Of a stretch of 64,000 nucleotides of DNA, positions 8,796-17,132 are shown piece by piece. Within the stretch, counting starts at the first letter, position 1, and each line of letters begins with the position of its first letter. Source of the stretch: Nocardioides psychrotolerans (GTDB taxonomy: Bacteria; Actinomycetota; Actinomycetes; Propionibacteriales; Nocardioidaceae); contig NZ_FOQG01000006.1 of assembly GCF_900113685.1 (NCBI RefSeq), forward strand, positions 62,001-126,000, written 5' to 3'. Made by a program: the position numbers and the translations under genes. The notes under the pieces are model-generated. The model made no database searches, was not told the origin of the DNA, and saw nothing but the letters and a program-made list of their open reading frames with translations.

Positions 8796-9845
8796 CTAGG
8801 TGGAGGCGGGGTCGATCTGCTCCGCCGCGGCCACCACGGCCGACAGCGCCCTGGTGTCGCCGCTCCAGGCATAGGCGTCGGCGGCCGTGTCGGCGAGCTT
8901 GATGACGTGTTCGTCGCCGTGCTGGGCAGCCCGGTCGACGGCCTCCGCCGCGGTGGGTGGCGCGGGTCGGACGGGCCGGGCCGACGCCGGTGCCGGCGCA
9001 TAGGCGGCGAGCACCGCCGCCGACGCGGACCACCCGGCGGCCGCACTGCCGGCCTACAGCTCGCGTGGCAGCGAGGGCAGCACGCGCAGCACCGCGTTGG
9101 GCGCGGTCGCCGCGTGCACCAGCATCACCGGGTTGCCGTGGGCGTGCGTGGCAAAACGACCGACCGCCGCGACGACGACCTCCCGGAGGAACGCCTCCGC
9201 GTCCGATGCCGGAGCGAGCGCCCGCTGGGCGTCGGGCCAGCCGGTGGTCTCGCCGAGCTGGGCCAGCCGGGCGGTGATCCCACCCTCCTGACTGGGCACC
9301 CGGGGCAGGCCCGCGACCGCTGCTTGCGCCACGAGCGACCCGTCGGGCGCGACGGCGCCCGGCACGCGCTGCCACCGCGCCGCCCAGTAGCCCAACCCCT
9401 GCGCCAGCTCCGCCACACGTGCCGGCGCCTCCCCCTGCTCCCGCAGCACGCGCACCGCGTGCCCGACCCGGATCACCCCGTGCGTCGCGCCCGCGGCGAT
9501 CCCCGGCAGCAGCCGCGGCCACCACGTCGTCAGCACGTCGGTCCAGGAGCCCTCACGCAGCTCCTCCTCGAAGTGCTCCAGCCAGTCGCCCAGCCGGCGC
9601 GCGTCGCCCAGGGCCCCACGCCAGTCGTCGACCCGACCGGTCGCACGAGGCGCCGGCTCCAGCCGGCGCGCATAGCCGTCCACCCACGACCCCACCGCGT
9701 CGCCGTGGCCGTGACGCACCAGCACCTCGGCCGCCATCGGTCCGTGATTGCTGAGCCATCCGTCGAACTCAGGTCCGGTCGCCCTCAGTCGGTCGTAGGC
9801 CTCGTCCAGCGTTTCCCAGGTCATGTCACCAGCAGACAACGTCAA
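8796..9845 (-). pseudogene. Questin oxidase-like (DUF4243) gene interrupted by an in-frame TAG
   Basis: Translation from the ATG at 9845 gives 263 residues of the questin oxidase-like family (NHGPMAAEVLVRHG, LLPGIAAGATHGVIRVGHAVR, HAHGNPVMLVHAATAPNAVL) and stops at a TAG (complement 9054-9056). The very same frame continues for 85 codons after the TAG with family-like sequence (SASAAVLAAYAPAP, then HGDEHVIKLADTAADAY) and ends at 8796. In relatives as I recall them, the residue after LPREL is Trp, so a single TGG-to-TAG change explains the break. Full length would be about 349 residues. It could be a recent pseudogene, a sequencing error, or a readthrough case. Confidence 0.75.
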
Positions 9846-9857
9846 GCGAGGTTGAGG

Positions 9858-10079
9858 TCAAGCATCGACGTCCCACGCCCCCCGTCCTGGGAGGACCGCG
9901 GTCATCAGAGCCACGCGGTCCTCGACGGGGCGCTTCTCGACGTACGGCCGGTGGCTCAACTCCCAGAAGTAGTCGTCGGCGTCCGCGTGGGCCACGGACC
10001 AGTGGTCGGCCACTGCCCGCGCCAGCGTCGTCGTCCCTGCGCCGCCGGCGCCCAACACGTGCAGTCTGCCTCGTCGCAT
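9858..10079 (-). pseudogene. Truncated P-loop kinase-like fragment
   Basis: A 73-codon frame starting MRRGRLHVLGAGGAGTTTLA, a P-loop of the GxxGxGTTT type found in adenylate-kinase-like actinobacterial proteins. It continues with a DADDYFW segment and KRPVEDRVALM, then ends at GAWDVDA and a stop. Relatives continue for about another 100 residues after this point, so the gene looks truncated. Only 12 bases separate it from the questin-oxidase-like pseudogene on the same strand, which suggests a deletion or decay zone. Expression is uncertain. Confidence 0.55.
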
Positions 10080-10151
10080 GACGCCACCCTGCGATGCCGG
10101 CCGGTGGACGGTGCGCACCGGGTGGGACACCGGCGGGCCCCCGCCGCCGAG

Positions 10152-10176
10152 CGAGATCGCCCGGCGGGCGATCTCG
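10152..10176 (-). terminator. Perfect 11-bp stem-loop downstream of the 10186-10794 gene
   Basis: Arms cgagatcgccc (10152-10162) and gggcgatctcg (10166-10176) around a GGC loop, starting 10 bases after the stop of the leftward membrane-protein gene. There is no run of Ts, as is common for actinobacterial terminators. Confidence 0.6.
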
Positions 10177-10185
10177 GAGCAGCGG

Positions 10186-10794
10186 TCACCAGCCGCCGGG
10201 GAAGCGGGCCGAGCTGGCGATGACCACGAGGCCGACCCCGACAGCGACGGTCGCCGCGAGCAGCAGCTCCCGACCCAGGTGCCGCCAGGGCTGGGCGAAG
10301 AAGAAGACGAGCCCGAGCAGCGCCACGACGCCTGGCAGCAGGATCGCCCCGGGCGGCGCGACCGCCGCCGCGACGAAGCCGAGCACGACCCCAACGGCGA
10401 GCCCCCGTCGTGTGGCGACCGGCCGGTCGCCACGGACGAGCCCCACCACCGTCAGGGCTCCCCGGGTGGGCAGCTGGTCGGGCGCGATGCCCCGCAGCAG
10501 CAGGGTCGCGGTCGCCGGGTCGGTCACCACCACCACGTCGCGGAACCGGTCGCGCAGGGCGTGGGCGCGGACCAGCTCGTCCAGCCGGTGGCCGCGGTCG
10601 ACCGGCGGGAACGTCACTGCCGCCAGCAGCACCTCCACCTGAGGCTCGACCCCGAGCACGCGCACCACGCGTCCGGCTTCGGCCGTGGGAGCGGTGAGGA
10701 CCAACGGGTCCCGACCCAGGTCCCCTCGGATGCGTCGCACCTCGGCCTCGTCGGCCGTCGTGCTGACCACGAGAATGCGTTGGTAGCCGGGCAC
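10186..10794 (-). CDS. Membrane protein with N-terminal soluble domain, function unknown
   Basis: A 202-residue protein that I do not recognise. Residues 1-125 look soluble: a strand YQRILVV, then VEVLLAAVTF, RDVVVVTDP and LTVVGLV, a layout reminiscent of a small alpha/beta (universal-stress-like or Rossmann-type) domain. Three hydrophobic segments follow at about 131-149, 150-167 and 176-194. The start is the GTG at 10792-10794; the frame is open upstream to 10911 but that part has no protein-like composition. A strong hairpin follows the stop. Neighbours are a decayed gene and dnaB, so context gives no role. Confidence 0.6.
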   Translation of the reverse strand: MPGYQRILVVSTTADEAEVRRIRGDLGRDPLVLTAPTAEAGRVVRVLGVEPQVEVLLAAVTFPPVDRGHRLDELVRAHALRDRFRDVVVVTDPATATLLLRGIAPDQLPTRGALTVVGLVRGDRPVATRRGLAVGVVLGFVAAAVAPPGAILLPGVVALLGLVFFFAQPWRHLGRELLLAATVAVGVGLVVIASSARFPGGW

Positions 10795-11161
10795 GGGGCG
10801 ACGATAGCGGGACGCGTGCACCCGGGGAGGGCCGCTGCCCCACGCTGGCCAGAGCCACGCGGATCGTGGTCCGCCTGGTGGGCCACCACGACCGCATCGT
10901 CTCGAGCGCACCGGATCTCGACAGTTGCCGGAGTTCTTGCTGACACCGCCATCAGCGCAGGCTCAGGCCAGCGCGGGGAAGGGGTCTTCCTCCTCCATCA
11001 AGCCGACGGTGTCGTGTCGCGTAGTCGGACGTACGCATGGGCCTCTCGCGCACCCGCCTCGGGCGTGGGGAAAGGTGGGTTGGGACCCCTGAGTACGTCC
11101 GACTACGCAGTCCCTCGACATTCACACGCAAAGTCGGCGAGCGTGGGCAACAGCGCGTCGC
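10795..11161. other. Gene-free interval downstream of dnaB
   Basis: 367 bases between the stop of dnaB and the start of the next leftward gene. I see no convincing gene. It holds a 16-bp perfect long inverted repeat (11019-11108) and a smaller stem TCGTGGT ... ACCACGA at 10864-10891. The promoter for the 10186-10794 gene should lie in its left part. Confidence 0.5.
11019..11108. repeat. Perfect 16-bp inverted repeat with 58-base interior
   Basis: gcgtagtcggacgtac (11019-11034) and its exact reverse complement gtacgtccgactacgc (11093-11108). It lies 54 bases beyond the dnaB stop. It could form a long-stem terminator, or the two copies could be binding half-sites; sequence alone does not decide. 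Confidence 0.6.
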
Positions 11162-12580
11162 TCAGTGCGCCATGTCGACGAAGCGCGAGTAGTGACCCTG
11201 GAACGCGACCGTGATGTCGCGGGTCGCGCCGTTGCGGTGCTTGGCCACGATCAGGTCGGCCTCGCCGGGGCGGGTCGACTCCTTCTCGTAGGCGTCGTCG
11301 CGGTGGAGCAGGACGACCATGTCGGCGTCCTGCTCGATCGAGCCCGACTCACGCAGGTCGCTCATCATCGGGCGCTTGTCAGCGCGCTGCTCGGGGCCAC
11401 GGTTGAGCTGGGAGAGCGCGATGATCGGGACGCCGAGCTCCTTGGCGAGCAGCTTGATCTGCCGGGAGAACTCCGAGACCTCGAGCTGGCGCGACTCGAC
11501 CTTGCGCCCCGACGTCATGAGCTGGAGGTAGTCGATGACGATCAGGCGCAGGTCGTGGCGCTGGCGCAGCCGGCGGGCCTTGGCCCGGATCTCCATCATC
11601 GTCATGTTGGGCGAGTCGTCGATGAACATCGGCGCCGACGACACCTTGCCCATGTGGCGGGCCAGCTTGTCCCAGTCCGAGGAGTCCATCTTGCCGTTGC
11701 GGATGTGGTTGAGCGGCACCTTCGCCTCGGCCGAGAGCAGCCGCATCGTGATCTCCGAGCGTGTCATCTCGAGACTGAAGAAGACGCTGGCCAGGTTGTT
11801 GTGGATCGAGGCGGCCCGGCAGAAGTCCAGAGCCAGCGTTGACTTCCCCATGGCGGGCCGCGCCGCCACGATGATCATCTGACCAGCGTGGAGACCGTTG
11901 GTGAGGTCGTCGAAGTCGGCGAAGCCGGTGGGCACGCCGTAGATGCCGCCCTCGCGGTTCTCGATGGCCTCGATCTCGTCGAGGACGCCGTCCATGATGT
12001 CGGAGAGCGGTGCGTAGTCCTCGCTCGAGCGGCGGTCGGTGATCGAGTAGACCTCGGCCTGGGCGCGGTCGACGATCTCGTCGACCTGGCCCTCGCCGGC
12101 GTAACCGAACTGCGCGATCTTGACGCCGGCATCGACGAGGCGGCGCAAGATGGCCTTCTCGCGGACGATCTCGGCGTAGAACGACGCGTTGGCCGCGATC
12201 GGGACGTTGGCGGCGAGGGTGTGGAGGTAGGGCGCGCCGCCGACGCGGGCCAGCTCGCCTCGGCGCTGCAGCTCGGCGGCGACGGTGACCATGTCGACCG
12301 GCTCACCCCGACCGAAGAGGTCGATGATCGCGTCGTGGATCGTCTCGTGGGACGGACGGTAGAAGTCGGCGCCGCGCAGCGCCTCGGAGACGTCGGCGAT
12401 GGCGTCCTTGGAGATGAGCATCGAGCCCAGCACCGACTGCTCTGCGGCCATGTCCTGGGGCGGAGTGCGGTCACCGGGACGGCTGGGGCGCTCGCCGGGC
12501 GCGTAGGCGACCGGGCCGTCGCCCCACTCCTCGAACTGAGGCTCGGGCATCCCCCGGGTGTCGGAGTCGGTGACGCTCAA
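11162..12580 (-). CDS. dnaB: Replicative DNA helicase
   Basis: DnaB is the hexameric 5'-3' helicase of the replication fork. From the chosen start it is 472 residues: DnaB N-terminal domain from about residue 42 (PPQDMAAEQSVLGSML), then the RecA-like C-domain with Walker A ARPAMGKST, Walker B LIVIDYLQLM, and the tail with SQLNRGPEQRADKRPMMSDLRESG. No intein interrupts it, unlike several actinobacterial dnaB genes. The frame is open to 12676. I choose TTG at 12578-12580 because GAGGGGA sits 6 bases upstream; ATG at 12550 is an alternative. It follows rplI only at a distance, with the secreted protein and the MATE gene between. Confidence 0.95.
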   Translation of the reverse strand: MSVTDSDTRGMPEPQFEEWGDGPVAYAPGERPSRPGDRTPPQDMAAEQSVLGSMLISKDAIADVSEALRGADFYRPSHETIHDAIIDLFGRGEPVDMVTVAAELQRRGELARVGGAPYLHTLAANVPIAANASFYAEIVREKAILRRLVDAGVKIAQFGYAGEGQVDEIVDRAQAEVYSITDRRSSEDYAPLSDIMDGVLDEIEAIENREGGIYGVPTGFADFDDLTNGLHAGQMIIVAARPAMGKSTLALDFCRAASIHNNLASVFFSLEMTRSEITMRLLSAEAKVPLNHIRNGKMDSSDWDKLARHMGKVSSAPMFIDDSPNMTMMEIRAKARRLRQRHDLRLIVIDYLQLMTSGRKVESRQLEVSEFSRQIKLLAKELGVPIIALSQLNRGPEQRADKRPMMSDLRESGSIEQDADMVVLLHRDDAYEKESTRPGEADLIVAKHRNGATRDITVAFQGHYSRFVDMAH

Positions 12581-13017
12581 CGCGGGTCCCCTCGCGCCCG
12601 GATGGAACCCCCGGGCAATGGCTGGTGGTCGGTCGGACTGGGTGGTCGACGCCACGCTAGGTGGCGGCACCGACACCCGGTCAGGTGCGTGAACCTACGG
12701 GGCTGGCGCACCCCGGGGATAGCGCCCTATCCACAGGCCCTGGGGATAACTCGGGTCAGCCCGTGGACGACACGCGAGGAACTGTGCAGTGCCTGGGGAG
12801 GAGCCTGTGGACAACCTGCCCGACAGGGGGGACGACACCGCTCTGACCTGCATAGACGTCGATCTTGGCCTGTGGACAGAAAATAGTTCACGGGCGATCT
12901 CGTTCATGTGTCGTCCATCTCCCCGTGGCGGGATCGTTTGTCGACATCGCGATCTCCTGAGGGACTTTCCACAACCCGGGGCGAGTTATCCACCGGCGCC
13001 TATCAGACAATGGCGGG
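12581..13017. promoter_or_regulatory. dnaB upstream region with a cluster of DnaA-box-like 9-mers
   Basis: This 437-base divergent region between dnaB and the MATE gene carries at least six 9-mers close to the actinobacterial DnaA box: ctatccaca (12727-12735), and on the opposite strand ttatcccca (12741-12749), ttgtccaca (12806-12814) and ctgtccaca (12871-12879), then ctttccaca (12965-12973) and ttatccacc (12986-12994). Three of the six fit YYVTCCACA exactly. A locally AT-rich stretch (agaaaatagtt) follows the fourth box. It may autoregulate dnaB, titrate DnaA, or be a secondary DnaA-binding locus. Confidence 0.6.
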
Positions 13018-14358
13018 GTGCGGCAGGAACTCGACAAAGAAATCGTGAGGTTGGCGGTCCCGGCGTTCCTGGCCCTGGTCGCCGAGCCGTTGTTCCTGCT
13101 CAGCGACGCTGCCATCGTGGGCCACCTCGGGACCCCGGAGCTGGCTGGTCTCGGCATCGCCGCCATCATCCTCCAGACCGTGGTCGGGCTGTGCGTCTTC
13201 CTCGCCTACGGCACCACGGCCAGCGTCGCACGCCTGCTCGGCGCCGGGGACCGTCGTGCCGCCCTCGCCCAGGGAGTCGACGGGGTCTGGCTCGCGGTCG
13301 GCATCGGGCTGGTCGCCACGCTCGCGGGCGTCACGCTCACGGACCCTCTCGTCGGCCTCTTCGGCGCCGGCGAGGTCGTGACCGAGCACGCGGCGACGTA
13401 CCTTCGCCTCGCCTTCCTCGGCACCGTCCCCCTGCTCGTCATGCTCGCCACCACGGGCGTGCTGCGCGGGTTGCAGGACACCCGGACGCCGTTGGTGGTC
13501 GCCGTCGCAGGCAACGCCCTCAACATCGTGCTCAACCTGGTCCTCGTCTACGGCGTCGGCAGCTGGGCCGGCCTCGGCATCGCCGGCTCCGCGCTCGGGT
13601 CGGTGCTGGCCCAGGTCGCCAGCGCGGTGGCCCTGCTCGCGGTCGTCACCCGGGCCGCCAGGGCCGAGGGCGCACCGCTCGGCCCGGACCTGCGCGGCAT
13701 CCGCGCCGCCGCCCGCGCGGCCGTGGCCCTGGTCATCCGCACCCTGACCCTGCGTGCCGCGCTGCTGGTCACTACGTACGCCGTGACCATCGGCGTCGGC
13801 TCGGGCGCCGTTGAGCTGGCCACCCACCAGCTGGCCCTGACGTTGTGGACCTTCCTGGCCTTCCTGCTCGACGCAATCGCGATCGCCGCGCAGGCGATCA
13901 CGGGGCGCTACCTCGGGGCGGGCGACGTCGTGGGCACCCGCGCGGTCACGCGCCGCATGGTGCAGTGGGGAGTGGTGAGCGGCATCGTCACCGGGCTCCT
14001 GCTGGCGGCCGCCAGCCCGGTGCTCGGCCCCCTGTTCACCGACGACCCGGAGGTCCAGCGGCTGCTCGTGCCGGTCCTGCTCGTCGCGGCCCTCGCACAG
14101 CCCGTGGCCGGAGTGGTGTTCGTGCTGGACGGTGTCCTCATCGGCGCCGGCGACGGCACCTACCTCGCCTGGGGCGGGATCGTCACCCTGGTCGCCTACG
14201 TGCCCCTCGTCGTGCTCGCCGCCCATCTCGTCGGTGGCCTCGTCATCGTCTGGGCGGTCTTCTGCTCGGCGTTCATGGGTGCCCGCCTCGTCGTCCTCGT
14301 CCTGCGCGCCCGGGGCGGGGCCTGGCTCGTGACCGGCGCCCCTACAGTGTCGCCATGA
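13018..14358 (+). CDS. MATE family efflux transporter
   Basis: A 446-residue multidrug and toxic compound extrusion protein with about 12 membrane segments in two related halves. DinF/NorM-like features include the N-terminal AVPAFLALVAEPLFLLSDAAIVGHLG and the loop GVLRGLQDTRTPL, repeated in modified form in the second half (GVLIGAGDGTYLAWG). It exchanges cations for drugs or other organic molecules across the membrane. The GTG start has no Shine-Dalgarno and a possible -10 (tatcag, 13001-13006) lies 12 bases before it, so the mRNA may be nearly leaderless. The next gene overlaps its stop. Confidence 0.9.
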   Translation: MRQELDKEIVRLAVPAFLALVAEPLFLLSDAAIVGHLGTPELAGLGIAAIILQTVVGLCVFLAYGTTASVARLLGAGDRRAALAQGVDGVWLAVGIGLVATLAGVTLTDPLVGLFGAGEVVTEHAATYLRLAFLGTVPLLVMLATTGVLRGLQDTRTPLVVAVAGNALNIVLNLVLVYGVGSWAGLGIAGSALGSVLAQVASAVALLAVVTRAARAEGAPLGPDLRGIRAAARAAVALVIRTLTLRAALLVTTYAVTIGVGSGAVELATHQLALTLWTFLAFLLDAIAIAAQAITGRYLGAGDVVGTRAVTRRMVQWGVVSGIVTGLLLAAASPVLGPLFTDDPEVQRLLVPVLLVAALAQPVAGVVFVLDGVLIGAGDGTYLAWGGIVTLVAYVPLVVLAAHLVGGLVIVWAVFCSAFMGARLVVLVLRARGGAWLVTGAPTVSP

Positions 14359-14912
14359 AGCCCCTCCAGTCCGCCGCGATGGGCTTCATCTTCATCGCGC
14401 TCTACGCCCTCTTCAACGGCTACGACGCCTACGCGGACCCCGTCGGCTGGGTGCTGGTCCTGCTCGGCGTACGCCGTCTCCCGGCCGTCACGCCGCTGCG
14501 CTTCGCCACCCTGTACGTCGGGTGCCTGGCGTTGGCGGTCTCCGTGCCGCTGTGGTTCCAGACGCCCCGGGAGGCGCTGGTCGACCTCGACCCGTCGCTC
14601 GCGTGGGCGGCCGACCTGCCGGCGTTCGCCTGCTCGGCCCTGCTCTGCCACGGCCTGGCCCAGGCTGCCACCTCGGCCGACGACCTCCGCCCCGCTCGGT
14701 GGCTGAGCACCATCCGCACCGTCCTGGTGATCGTGGCCGTGGTGCCGGTCCTGGTCTTCGGCGCGGGCCTCGAACAGCTCGCCGCGCCGGCCACGGCGGC
14801 GGCCCAGCTGGCCTACCTCGCTGTGATCTGGTTCCTCTTCAGCTACTCCGGGCGAGCGTGGGCCGGTGCCCCGATCGTGGAAAGCACCACGCAGCCCCCA
14901 ACTCCTTCGTAG
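14355..14912 (+). CDS. Hypothetical polytopic membrane protein
   Basis: A 185-residue protein, mostly hydrophobic. Predicted membrane segments cover about 8-35 (two short spans around GFIFIALYALFNGYDAY), 55-75, 90-110, 120-145 and 148-168. I do not recognise a named family. Its ATG overlaps the MATE stop (ATGA), so it is translated with the transporter and may belong to the same process, although nothing in the sequence says how. Confidence 0.75.
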   Translation: MKPLQSAAMGFIFIALYALFNGYDAYADPVGWVLVLLGVRRLPAVTPLRFATLYVGCLALAVSVPLWFQTPREALVDLDPSLAWAADLPAFACSALLCHGLAQAATSADDLRPARWLSTIRTVLVIVAVVPVLVFGAGLEQLAAPATAAAQLAYLAVIWFLFSYSGRAWAGAPIVESTTQPPTPS

Positions 14913-14971
14913 CCTGGGGTCCCCCGCAGCGTTATATCCCCTGCCGCTTGCGTCCCGTTCCAGGAGAGCCC

Positions 14972-16177
14972 ATGTCGAACCCCCGCCCCTCCCGTCGCCG
15001 TGCCGCCACGCTCGCCGCCGGGATCCTCGTCGCCGGGCTGCTCCCCGCACTCACCGTCGCCGTCCCTGTCCACGCCTCCCCGGGATGCCTGACCGACGAC
15101 AACCGCACCCTCCTCAACTCCGAGGGCTGTGACGACGACACTCCCCCGGACACCCGCGTCCTGACCGTGGGACCCGACCTGAGCGGGGCCGGCTACGTGC
15201 GCGGCAACGACGTGACCATCACCTTCGAGGCAGTCGTCTCCGACGCCGACCAGGGCCCCTGGGGGTTCATGTGCCGCCTCGACGGTGCCAGCAACGGGGA
15301 GTGGAGGGACTGCTCGGCCGGCGCGCAGGGTGCGCGAGGCACCGTCACCTATGCAGACCTCGCCGACCGCAAGATCGACGGGGGTTACGACTTCCGGGTC
15401 TACGCGGTGGACACCGCGGACGCCGCCGTCAGCTGGACCGACACGACCAACATCCTGGCCCCCCAGACCGAGACTGCTCCCGACGACGACAGCGCCTCAC
15501 CGGCCTCGGCCGGTTTCAAGGTCGACACGGCCGAGCCCTCGACGTTCATCTTCAACGAGCCCTTCGACAAGATCCGCCCCGAGTTCCCCATGGTGACGTC
15601 GCGCAACATCCAGGTGCGGCTCACCTCCAGTGAGAGCCGGGCCGGGGAGGGCGCGACCTACGACTGCACCCTCAACGAGGTGAAGGTCCCCTGCCAGGAG
15701 GGCTTCACCAGCCTGAAGAACCTCACGCCCGGCAACAAGACCTTCGAGGCCACCGCGACCGACCTCGCCGGCAACAGCAGCATGAAGGCCGCCAAGATCA
15801 TCTTCGCCGTGCCGCGCAACCTCAAGTCCACCCAGGGCTGGCGCCAGGTCAAGGAGGGGGGCTATTTCGCCGCCGACTACCTCGAGGCGCGCAACGTCGG
15901 CGCCACCCTCATCACCAACCCGGTCCAGGTCCGCGAGCTGCGCCTGATCGCCCCCGCCGGTCCCAACCTCGGCAGGATCGACCTCCAGATCGGCAACGGC
16001 CAGCGCCGCACGATCAGCCTCTTCGCGAAGACGTTCACCCGCTTCAAGGTCTACGTCATCCGCGACGAGTTCAGCCCGCTCGCCAGCGGCAGGATCACCA
16101 TCCGGGTCAAGTCGCTCGGTCCCAACAAGGTCGCCCGCATCGACGCCCTCCTGATCCAGCCCGTCGGCGGCCGCTGA
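14972..16177 (+). CDS. Secreted protein with Ig-like modules
   Basis: A 401-residue exported protein. The signal peptide is RRR plus a hydrophobic core ending VPVHA-SP near residue 36. Two Ig-like modules follow (about 55-180 and 185-290), each with a Cys pair in the pattern C-x-L-D/N ... C (CRLDG...C; CTLNEVKVPC), the second ending ATDLAGN as in many actinobacterial surface proteins. The C-terminal 110 residues (GWRQVKEGGYFAADYLEARNVG onward) form a separate beta-rich region, perhaps a carbohydrate-binding-like fold. AGGAG six bases before the ATG supports the start. Function is unknown; the Cys pairs suggest an extracytoplasmic structural role. Confidence 0.75.
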   Translation: MSNPRPSRRRAATLAAGILVAGLLPALTVAVPVHASPGCLTDDNRTLLNSEGCDDDTPPDTRVLTVGPDLSGAGYVRGNDVTITFEAVVSDADQGPWGFMCRLDGASNGEWRDCSAGAQGARGTVTYADLADRKIDGGYDFRVYAVDTADAAVSWTDTTNILAPQTETAPDDDSASPASAGFKVDTAEPSTFIFNEPFDKIRPEFPMVTSRNIQVRLTSSESRAGEGATYDCTLNEVKVPCQEGFTSLKNLTPGNKTFEATATDLAGNSSMKAAKIIFAVPRNLKSTQGWRQVKEGGYFAADYLEARNVGATLITNPVQVRELRLIAPAGPNLGRIDLQIGNGQRRTISLFAKTFTRFKVYVIRDEFSPLASGRITIRVKSLGPNKVARIDALLIQPVGGR

Positions 16178-16187
16178 CCCGTCGTAC

Positions 16188-16249
16188 GCCGAGTCGGCGC
16201 GATGTTGCAGCCTGGCCCGCCCTCGCGTGCGACATCGCGCCGCCTCGGC
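16188..16249. repeat. Long imperfect hairpin between convergent genes
   Basis: Two 22-base arms (16188-16209 and 16228-16249) pair at 20 of 22 positions around an 18-base loop. The core is cggcgcgatg / catcgcgccg. It begins 11 bases after the stop of the secreted-protein gene and is followed by the separate rplI-side terminator. Confidence 0.65.
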
Positions 16250-16276
16250 GATCCTGGTTGAACCCGGACACACACA

Positions 16277-16310
16277 ACGGGGCCGCCCTCCCACAGGAGG
16301 ACGGCCCCGT
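16277..16310. terminator. Bidirectional terminator between rplI and the secreted-protein gene
   Basis: Perfect 9-bp outer arms acggggccg / cggccccgt with an inner CCTCC / GGAGG stem and a short loop. It sits between convergent 3' ends (rplI ends at 16340). Confidence 0.75.
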
Positions 16311-16339
16311 CGGGGTCGTGCGTGGTGCGTGGTGCTCGA

Positions 16340-16786
16340 TCAGGCCGGGATGATGTTGAGGGCCACCTGGGCGGACACCTCGTCGTGCAGCTTGATCGAG
16401 ACCTCGTGGTTGCCCAGCGCCTTGATCGGGTTGGTCACCACGATCGTGCGCTTGTCGACGGCCTCGCCCGAGACCTCCGCGATGGCCTCGGCGATGTCGG
16501 CCACGGTCACGGCGCCGAACAGGCGGCCGCCCTCGCCGGCGCGGACCTTGACGTCGACCGGAGCGGACTCCAGCTTGGTCTTGATCTGCGCGGCGTGGTC
16601 GTGGTCGCGCACCGAGCGCGAGGAGCGAGCAGCCTTGATCGAGGCGACCTGCTTCTCGCCGCCACGCGTCCAGCGGATCGCGACGTTGCGCGGGATGAGG
16701 TAGTTGCGGCCGTAGCCGTCCTTGACCTCGACGATGTCGCCGGGGGCACCGAGACCGGTGACCTCCTGCGTGAGGATGAGCTTCAT
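16340..16786 (-). CDS. rplI: 50S ribosomal protein L9
   Basis: A 148-residue L9 of full length. The N-terminal rRNA-binding domain begins [21 protein letters not shown] and contains [14 protein letters not shown]; a long connecting helix (about 42-75) leads to the C-terminal domain with [16 protein letters not shown]9 binds 23S rRNA at the base of the L1 stalk and helps maintain frame and translocation fidelity. It is last in the rpsF-ssb-rpsR-rplI operon, 17 bp after rpsR. Confidence 0.97.
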   Translation of the reverse strand: MKLILTQEVTGLGAPGDIVEVKDGYGRNYLIPRNVAIRWTRGGEKQVASIKAARSSRSVRDHDHAAQIKTKLESAPVDVKVRAGEGGRLFGAVTVADIAEAIAEVSGEAVDKRTIVVTNPIKALGNHEVSIKLHDEVSAQVALNIIPA

Positions 16787-16803
16787 GGTGGTGTCTCCTC
16801 GCC

Positions 16804-17040
16804 TTATCGGCCGGTGGACGAGTAGGGCAGCAGGGCTACCTCACGCGCGTTCTTGACGGCGATGGCGACGTCGCGCTGGTGCTGGACGCAGTTGCCGGTG
16901 ACCCGACGCGCGCGAATCTTGCCGCGGTCGGAGATGAACTTGCGGAGCAGGGCGGTGTCCTTGTAGTCGACACCGGTCGCCTTCTCCTTGCAGAACTGGC
17001 AAACCTTCTTCTTGGGCTTGCGAATCACTGCCTTGGCCAT
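16804..17040 (-). CDS. rpsR: 30S ribosomal protein S18 (zinc-ribbon type)
   Basis: A 78-residue S18 with [11 protein letters not shown] near the N-terminus and NCVQHQR further on, the Cys set of the zinc-binding (C+) form. Actinobacteria often carry a second, Cys-free S18 elsewhere that replaces this one under zinc limitation. S18 pairs with S6 on the platform of the 30S subunit. The [17 protein letters not shown] and ARRVTGNC stretches are standard. It lies between ssb and rplI. Confidence 0.97.
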   Translation of the reverse strand: MAKAVIRKPKKKVCQFCKEKATGVDYKDTALLRKFISDRGKIRARRVTGNCVQHQRDVAIAVKNAREVALLPYSSTGR

Positions 17041-17132
17041 TGTGGTGCTTCCTCTCTAGAAGCCCGGCCCCGCACACGTGCGTGCGACGTCGGAATGGTT
17101 CGGGTTGATTGCGATGGGTGGTGCTGAGCGGA

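Noticed and set aside
11162..12580. Intein in dnaB
   Set aside because: Walker A and the rest of the RecA core are contiguous and the length is normal.
12661..12907. Short frames on both strands upstream of dnaB
   Set aside because: They cross the DnaA-box cluster, have biased Pro/Arg/Thr composition and no ribosome binding sites.
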